Shown piece after piece: positions 57,583 through 64,000 of a stretch of DNA of 64,000 nt. Numbering within the stretch: the first letter of the stretch is position 1; every line of letters begins with the position of its first letter. The stretch covers positions 584,872,471-584,936,470 of the forward strand of contig NC_053390.1 in NCBI RefSeq assembly GCF_905171765.1, given 5' to 3'. Below the pieces are notes generated by a model. That model made no database searches, was not told where the DNA came from, and saw nothing but the letters and a program-made list of their open reading frames with translations. Origin of the DNA: Bufo bufo (lineage: Eukaryota; Chordata; Amphibia; Anura; Bufonidae). The position numbers and the translations under genes were made by a program.

Positions 57583-60500
57583 TGAGAATTGCAAATTTGG
57601 GAATAGTTTTTCAACCCAGAAAAAAAAATTTGCTTTTACGGTCACTACAAATAACTTGACAAGCTAAAACAGTACAGATTTGCTTGAATAGAAATGTAAG
57701 ACCTGTTTTTTTTTTGCACTGTGTGACAGGTTAAGGTTTAATCACAGAATCAGACTTCTATCTGCACGGTAGCGTGTGTCTTAGGTTTTTCTGAATGACA
57801 CTATCAGTACCTTCAATGTAAGATATACTTTTTGGTATAGATTTCAAGTAGGCCTCAAATACCAGAAACTAGTTATTTTGAGAATGGCAAATTTGGGAAT
57901 AGTTTTTCAACCCAGAAAAAAAAAATTTGCTTTTACGGTCACTACAAATAACTTGACTAGCTAAAACAGTACAGATTTGCTTGAATAGAAATGTGAGACC
58001 TGTTTTTTTTTTGCACTGTGTGACAGGTTAAGGTTTAATCACAGAATCAGACTTCTATCTGCACGGTAGCGTGTGTCTTAGGTTTTTCTGAATGACACTA
58101 TCAGTACCTTCAATGTAAGATATCCTTTTTGGGATAGATTTCAAGTAGGCCTCAAATACCAGAAACTAGATATTTTGAGAATGGCAAATTTGGGAATAGT
58201 TTTTCAACCCAGAAAAAAAATGTGCTTTTACGGTCGCTACAAATAACTTGACCAGCTAAAACAGTACAGATTTGCTTGAATAGAAATGTGAGACCTGTTT
58301 TTTTTTTGCACTGTGTGACAGGTTAAGGTTTAATCACAGAATCAGACTTCTATCTGCACGGTAGCGTGTGTCTTAGGTTTTTCTGAATGACACTATCAGT
58401 ACCTTCAATGTAAGATATCCTTTTTGGGATAGATTTCAAGTAGGCCTCAAATACCAGAAACTAGTTATTTTGAGAATGGCAAATTTGGGAATAGTTTTTC
58501 AACCCAGAAAAAAAAAATTTGCTTTTACGGTCACTACAAATAACTTGACTAGCTAAAACAGTACAGATTTGCTTGAATAGAAATGTGAGACCTGTTTTTT
58601 TTTTGCACTGTGTGACAGGTTAAGGTTTAATCACAGAATCAGACTTCTATCTGCACGGTAGCGTGTGTCTTAGGTTTTTCTGAATGACACTATCAGTACC
58701 TTCAATGTAAGATATCCTTTTTGGGATAGATTTCAAGTAGGCTTCAAATACCAGAAACTAGATATTTTGAGAATGGCAAATTTGGGAATAGTTTTTCAAC
58801 CCAGAAAAAAAAAAGTGCTTTTACAGTCGCTACAAATAACTTGACCAGCTAAAACAGTACAGATTTGCTTGAATAGAAATGTGAGACCTGTTTTTTTTTT
58901 GCACTGTGTGACAGGTTAAGGTTTAATCACAGAATCAGACTTCTATCTGCACGGTAGCGTGTGTCTTAGGTTTTTCTGAATGACACTATCAGTACCTTCA
59001 ATGTAAGATATCCTTTTTGGGATAGATTTCAAGTAGGCCTCAAATACCAGAAACTAGTTATTTTGAGAATGGCAAATTTGGGAATAGTTTTTCAACCCAG
59101 AAAAAAAAATGTGCTTTTACGGTCGCTACAAATAACTTGACCAGCTAAAACAGTACAGATTTGCTTGAATAGAAATGTGAGACCTGTTTTTTTTTTGCAC
59201 TGTGTGACAGGTTAAGGTTTAATCACAGAATCAGACTTCTATCTGCACGGTAGCGTGTGTCTTAGGTTTTTCTGAATGACACTATCAGTACCTTCAATGT
59301 AAGATATCCTTTTTGGGATAGATTTCAAGTAGGCCTCAAATACCAGAAACTAGTTATTTTGAGAATGCCAAATTTGGGAATAGTTTTTCAAACCAGAAAA
59401 AAAAAAGTGCTTTTACGGTCGCTACAAATAACTTGACCAGCTAAAACAGTACAGATTTGCTTGAATAGAAATGTGAGACCTGTATTTTTTTGCACTGTGT
59501 GACAGGTTAAGGTTTAATCTCAGAATCAGACTTCTATCTGCACGGTAGCGTGTGTCTTAGGTTTTTCTGAATGACACTATCAGTACCTTCAATGTAAGAT
59601 ATCCTTTTTGGGATAGATTTCAAGTAGGCCTCAAATACCAGAAACTAGTTATTTTGAGAATGGCAAATTTGGGAATAGTTTTTCAACCCAGAAAAAAAAA
59701 AGGGCTTTTACGGTCGCTACAAATAACTTGACCATCTAAAACAGTACAGATTTGCTTGAATAGAAATGTGAGACCTGTTTTTTTTTGCACTGTGTGACAG
59801 GTTAAGGTTTAATCTCAGAATCAGACTTCTATCTGCACGGTAGCGTGTGTCTTAGGTTTTTCTGAATGACACTATCAGTACCTTCAATGTAAGATATCCT
59901 TTTTGGGATAGATTTCAAGTAGGCCTCAAATACCAGAAACTAGTTATTTTGAGAATGCCAAATTTGGGAATAGTTTTTCAAACCAGAAAAAAAAAAAGTG
60001 CTTTTACGGTCGCTACAAATAACTTGACCAGCTAAAACAGTACAGATTTGCTTGAATAGAAATGTGAGACCTGTTTTTTTTTTTGCACTGTGTGACAGGT
60101 TAAGGTTTAATCACAGAATCAGACTTCTATCTGCACGGTAGCGTGTGTCTTAGGTTTTTCTGAATGACACTATCAGTACCTTCAATGTAAGATATCCTTT
60201 TTGGGATAGATTTCAAGTAGGCCTCAAATACCAGAAACTAGTTATTTTGAGAATGGCAAATTTGGGAATAGTTTTTCAACCCAGAAAAAAAAATGTGCTT
60301 TTACGGTCACTACAAATAACTTGACCAGCTAAAACAGTACAGATTTGCTTGAATAGAAATGTGAGACCTGTTTTTTTTTGCACTGTGTGACAGGTTAAGG
60401 TTTAATCTCAGAATCAGACTTCTATCTGCACGGTAGCGTGTGTCTTAGGTTTTTCTGAATGACACTATCAGTACCTTCAATGTAAGATATCCTTTTTGGG

Positions 60501-61195
60501 ATAGATTTCAAGTAGGCCTCAAATACCAGAAACTAGTTATTTTGAGAATGGCAAATTTGGGAATAGTTTTTCAACCCAGAAAAATAAAAGGGCTTTTACG
60601 GTCGCTACAAATAACTTGACCAGCTAAAACAGTACAGATTTGCTTGAATAGAAATGTGAGACCTGTTTTTTTTTTGCACTGTGTGACAGGTTAAGGTTTA
60701 ATCTCAGAATCAGACTTCTATCTGCACGGTAGCGTGTGTCTTAGGTTTTTCTGAATGACACTATCAGTACCTTCAATGTAAGATATCCTTTTTGGGATAG
60801 ATTTCAAGTAGGCCTCAAATACCAGAAACTAGTTATTTTGAGAATGGCAAATTTGGGAATAGTTTTTCAACCCAGAAAAAAAAATGTGCTTTTACAGTCA
60901 CTACAAATAACTTGACCAGCTAAAACAGTACAGATTTGCTTGAATAGAAATGTGAGACCTGTTTTTTTTTGCACTGTGTGACAGGTTAAGGTTTAATCTC
61001 AGAATCAGACTTCTATCTGCACGGTAGCGTGTGTCTTAGGTTTTTCTGAATGACACTATCAGTACCTTCAATGTAAGATATCCTTTTTGGGATAGATTTC
61101 AAGTAGGCCTCAAATACCAGAACCTAATTATTTTGAGAATGGCAAATTTGGGAATAGTTTTTCAACCCAGAAAAAAAAAGGGCTTTTATGGTCAC
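57583..61195. repeat. Array of about 12 copies of a 297-bp unit in hAT-3 leader
   Basis: The unit contains ATTTTGAGAATGGCAAATTT, TTTTCAACCCAG, GCACTGTGTGACAGGTTAAG and CTGCACGGTAGCGTGTGTC. Steps measured between GACCTG sites are 297 and 295 bases. Copies differ by few bases, mainly in A- and T-runs and at sites such as GGTCACT/GGTCGCT and AATCACAG/AATCTCAG. It starts 22 bases upstream of the transposase ATG and is broken by BEL-2 at GGTCAC/TGTGCTG. Confidence 0.97.
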
Positions 61196-61623
61196 TGTGC
61201 TGTCTTCACTATTGCATACTGTTCATTTGTGTGCTTTCAGCACCATCTAGTGACCTTTATCTGTAAGTGCATCTTTTGCCTTGTTAAGTTATGCATATTT
61301 ATTAGGTCACCTGACTTCCTGCTCACAGTGCTTTCTGGGAAAGAGACAGGCTCCTGCTTCCTTTTCTCCTCACCTCATGGAAGGAGCAGCTGCACATTGT
61401 GTGTCTCCTACTAAGCATCGTCGGTAAGGGATTAATTCATGTTTTTGTATTAGTTTTGTGTACACTGTACCGTATACTCAGTTCTTGTATGTTCATTTTC
61501 CTATAGTTTACCTTATCTACTGCCGGTTAATAAAACCACAGATTACAGAAAGAAGTCTCATCTTATTAACTAGTAGAATGGTGATATCTGCCTGTTGAAC
61601 TGCATATAGACCCTGGGGGTACA
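61196..61623 (+). repeat. BEL-2 5' LTR, right limit approximate
   Basis: Starts TGTGCTGTCTTCAC directly after the hAT-3 array unit sequence GGTCAC. Contains AATAAA at about 61530. The inner end is not fixed because the partner LTR is outside the window; GGGGGTACA near 61623 is one candidate. Confidence 0.65.
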
Positions 61624-61879
61624 TGTTGTGAGAACAGGACAGTAAACGACGACTTCTAGCAAGAGAGACGCACCTAACTACACAGAAGTCTGTTACGGTC
61701 CACGCAATATCTGCAAACGGACACCACAGCGACTTCTATACAGTCCAGTGCTGCAAGGGGATAGCCGCTTCAAGCAATGTAGACACATTTGATTGCATAC
61801 TGTGACCGCTCTCTAAGCGCAGCGACCGGAATTCCACAGCACAGTAGTCTCCACGCAGTTAAGTGTCTTCACCAACACC
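61624..61879 (+). other. BEL-2 untranslated leader
   Basis: No gene. Lies between LTR and gag ATG; should contain the primer-binding site, which I could not identify. Confidence 0.5.
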
Positions 61880-64000
61880 ATGTCGCGTAGCACAGTATCA
61901 AGCTACAAGACAAGATCAAGGAAGGATGGTTCCACTAAGTCATCTTCCGTTAGCAATGCGGCTGCCATTGCCCGCGCAAAGGCAGAAGCCGCGAAGGTCA
62001 AAGCAGCCTTTGCCGAACAAGAAATGAAGATGATAGAAGAAAAGGCACAGCTGGAAATGAAGATGAAAGAAGAAAAGGCACAGCTAGAGGCTGAGAAAGC
62101 AAAGCTAGAGGCTGAGAAAGCAAAGCAACAGGCTTCAATAGACATGCAAAAGGTCCTCTTAGATGCAAAGCTAGAGAAACTCGCCGTAGAGAAAGAAACG
62201 GCAGCCGCCATAGCTGAAGCAGAGTTCTTGGAAGCAATGGAATACCCGAAAACCGGAAGTCACCGCAGTGTGCTTAGCCCAGAACTCGGCCAGCAAGATC
62301 CTGTACAACGCACTTCAGAGTACGTCCGTCAACACTCTAGACCAAACGGCAATGCTGATCCATTCCCAGGAACCGAAGACGTCACCTATGCCACAGAAGA
62401 ATCATACCGTCCAAAAGAAAGAGTCACGCTCGGAACCCAGTCCTACAAACAAGAGAGCCCAGAGCCACGTGACAAAACTCCAGATAACTTCCCTGCACAC
62501 CAAGGAAGCCAGCTTCCAGTCCAGCCTGCAGAGCCACCTTATTCCACAAGACGGTATGATATGGGCTGGCCTAAGTCAGAGACTCCATACAGGTATGATC
62601 GCCCACCACATTCGCACTGTGACTTTCCACCTCCAACCAACCTTAGTAGTAACCAGAGCACAATAGACTTTGCCAGGTTCTTTACTAAACGTGAGCTAGT
62701 TACAAAGGGACTGGTGAAGTTCAGTGATCGCCCTGAAAACTATAGAGCATGGCGGGCCTCCTTTTATAACATTACAAAAGACTTGGGTCTGTCACACAGT
62801 GAGGAGATAGACTTCCTTGTAGATCGGCTTGGAAAAGACTCTGTAGAACATGCCAAGAGAATCAGGGATATTAATATAAACTACCCAGAGATTGGCCTAA
62901 AAATGATCTGGGATAGACTTGAGGAATGTTATGGTTCTGCAGAGGTCATAGAGGATGCGTTGTTTAAAAGAATTGACGAATTCCCTAGAATATCTAGCAA
63001 AGGGTTCCAGAAACTTAGGGACTTAGGTGATCTACTGATGGAATTACAGGTTGCCAAAGCCGAAGGGGATTTACCGGGGCTTGCTTTCCTCGACTCTGCC
63101 AGAGGTGTCAAACCGATTGTATTAAAGCTTCCCCACAACCTGCAGGAGAAATGGGTCTCCCACGGGTCAAGGTACAAACATATCCACAATGTGCCATTCC
63201 CTCCCTTCAGTGTGTTTGTTGACTTTGTAAGGCTAGAGGCCAATATTCGTAATGACCCTAGCTTTGATCTATCACAGTCTTGTGCCACTCCCTATGACCA
63301 CAGACCACACAAAGGATCAGTGGCAGTGCACAAAACTAACATTTCACCTGCAGATTCTTACAGGCATTACAGCTCCGCCAGCCACGAAACAGTCAAAGAT
63401 CCTGGTAAGCAGTGCCCTCTACACAAGAAGCCACACCCTCTTCTGAAGTGCAGAGCCTTTAGAGAAATGTCCATAGGAGATCGCAAAACCTTCCTCAAGG
63501 AGAACCGCATTTGCTACAAGTGCTGCTCATCAACATCACATATTGCCAAAGACTGTCAGGTTAGTGTAAAATGCACTGAATGCAACAACTCAGATCACAA
63601 CACAGCCTTACATCCTGGGCCTTTCCCATGGACCTCATCACAGAGTAACGGTGCCAAAGAGCATGGCGGGGAGGAAAGTAACTCTGAAGCTAACCCACCA
63701 GCAGTTACTTCACAATGCACTGAAGTCTGTAAAGGACTCATAGGCGGCAGGTCCTGCTCAAAAATCTGCCTAACAAAAGTATACCCAAAGGGCTGCAGAG
63801 ACAAAGCCATCAATGTTTACGCTATCCTAGATGACCAAAGTAATGCGTCCCTAGCCAAATCTACTTTCTTTGACATTTTCAACATCAAAGGGCCTAACAC
63901 TCCTTATTCTCTAAAGACTTGTGCGGGTACTGTAGAAACAGCGGGGAGGAGAGCTAGTGGCTACCTAATTGAATCCATAGATGGTAAAACGTGTCTTTCC
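61880..64000 (+). CDS. BEL-2 gag-protease, open to the window edge
   Basis: ATG at 61880 (MSRSTVSSYKTRSRKDG) opens a frame with no stop to the window end, about 706 codons. The N-terminus has an Ala/Glu/Lys coiled coil with repeats of KAQLE and AEKAKLE (62000-62220). Then a Pro-rich linker, the BEL gag core (ENYRAWRASFYNITKDLG near 62735-62790), CCHC-type knuckles (CYKCCSSTSHIAKDC, then CTECNNSDHNTALH near 63510-63620), and the protease region with YAILDDQSNASLA near 63815-63855. Order and motifs match BEL-1, but here one frame covers them all. Reverse transcriptase and integrase must follow outside the window. The intact frame and insertion in a young array suggest a recent copy. Confidence 0.92.
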   Translation, partial: MSRSTVSSYKTRSRKDGSTKSSSVSNAAAIARAKAEAAKVKAAFAEQEMKMIEEKAQLEMKMKEEKAQLEAEKAKLEAEKAKQQASIDMQKVLLDAKLEKLAVEKETAAAIAEAEFLEAMEYPKTGSHRSVLSPELGQQDPVQRTSEYVRQHSRPNGNADPFPGTEDVTYATEESYRPKERVTLGTQSYKQESPEPRDKTPDNFPAHQGSQLPVQPAEPPYSTRRYDMGWPKSETPYRYDRPPHSHCDFPPPTNLSSNQSTIDFARFFTKRELVTKGLVKFSDRPENYRAWRASFYNITKDLGLSHSEEIDFLVDRLGKDSVEHAKRIRDININYPEIGLKMIWDRLEECYGSAEVIEDALFKRIDEFPRISSKGFQKLRDLGDLLMELQVAKAEGDLPGLAFLDSARGVKPIVLKLPHNLQEKWVSHGSRYKHIHNVPFPPFSVFVDFVRLEANIRNDPSFDLSQSCATPYDHRPHKGSVAVHKTNISPADSYRHYSSASHETVKDPGKQCPLHKKPHPLLKCRAFREMSIGDRKTFLKENRICYKCCSSTSHIAKDCQVSVKCTECNNSDHNTALHPGPFPWTSSQSNGAKEHGGEESNSEANPPAVTSQCTEVCKGLIGGRSCSKICLTKVYPKGCRDKAINVYAILDDQSNASLAKSTFFDIFNIKGPNTPYSLKTCAGTVETAGRRASGYLIESIDGKTCLS

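Larger units (their letters stand above)
52751..61195 (-). mobile_element. hAT-3 transposon, interrupted by BEL-2 at 61196
   Basis: The 3' end is TAGAGTTGAGCGAACACC at 52751 (read as the inverse on the minus strand), with GTTATAAC before it as a candidate target duplication. Palindromic GTTCGGGTTCG-type sequence lies just inside (52790-52870). The element holds a 141-bp array, the transposase gene and a 297-bp array. The 5' end must lie beyond BEL-2, outside the window. Confidence 0.82.

Noticed and set aside
57583..61195. CRISPR-like array
   Set aside because: Units are about 297 bp and nearly identical throughout, with no repeat-spacer pattern, and the context is eukaryotic.
1..64000. tRNA, rRNA and host protein-coding genes
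   Set aside because: I looked for tRNA-like and 5S-like sequence and for exon-like blocks and found none I could support; this was by eye only and small or diverged ones could be missed.

Overview
The window looks like vertebrate, most likely anuran amphibian, intergenic DNA. No host gene could be recognised. Nearly everything identifiable is a transposable element or a derivative of one: LTR retrotransposons of the Ty3/Gypsy chromovirus and BEL/Pao groups, Tc1-like, hAT and piggyBac DNA transposons, TTAA-flanked T2/Kolobok-like MITEs, fold-back MITEs, an L1 fragment and Penelope-like sequence carrying hammerhead ribozyme folds. The organism call is inference from this mix and from the lack of any prokaryotic gene organisation.

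Layout. 1-4609: a minus-strand chromovirus with one open gag-pol frame (running off the left edge) and its 5' LTR, followed by a hammerhead-bearing region (4610-5380). 6100-9990: an L1 fragment split by a T2-like MITE, a truncated hAT gene (hAT-0), a fold-back MITE and a hAT end. 11270-12885: a complete Tc1-like transposon. 13782-18100: a decayed hAT (hAT-1), then a small MITE and the 3' end plus LTR of a second chromovirus (18788-19671). 20999-22715: three adjacent MITEs. 22744-31359: a piggyBac element on the minus strand, swollen by nested MITEs. 31951-33989: Tc1-like ends enclosing a 1.6-kb palindrome with a hammerhead core. 35077-48147: a hAT (hAT-2) split by a BEL/Pao element (36794-46278, perfect 5-bp target duplication), itself split by an intact DD37E Tc1-like transposon (42984-44544). 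hAT-2 is cut off by a fold-back element with a hammerhead in its loop (48147-49345). 49490-51080: a Tc1 relic holding a hAT MITE with perfect 8-bp duplications. 52751 to 61195: hAT-3 on the minus strand, with one nonsense codon, one frameshift and long tandem arrays at both ends. 61196-64000: a second BEL/Pao element with an open gag-protease frame that leaves the window.

The nesting gives a relative chronology: hAT-2, then BEL-1, then the DD37E element; piggyBac, then its MITEs; hAT-3 and its array, then BEL-2. The most interesting patterns are (1) three hammerhead-ribozyme folds with the same layout, two of them in fold-back elements, (2) three related hAT elements that each carry a different tandem array in the same place between the 5' end and the transposase gene, and (3) a chromovirus whose primer-binding site matches the predicted 5' end of its own RNA, as in Tf1/sushi self-priming.
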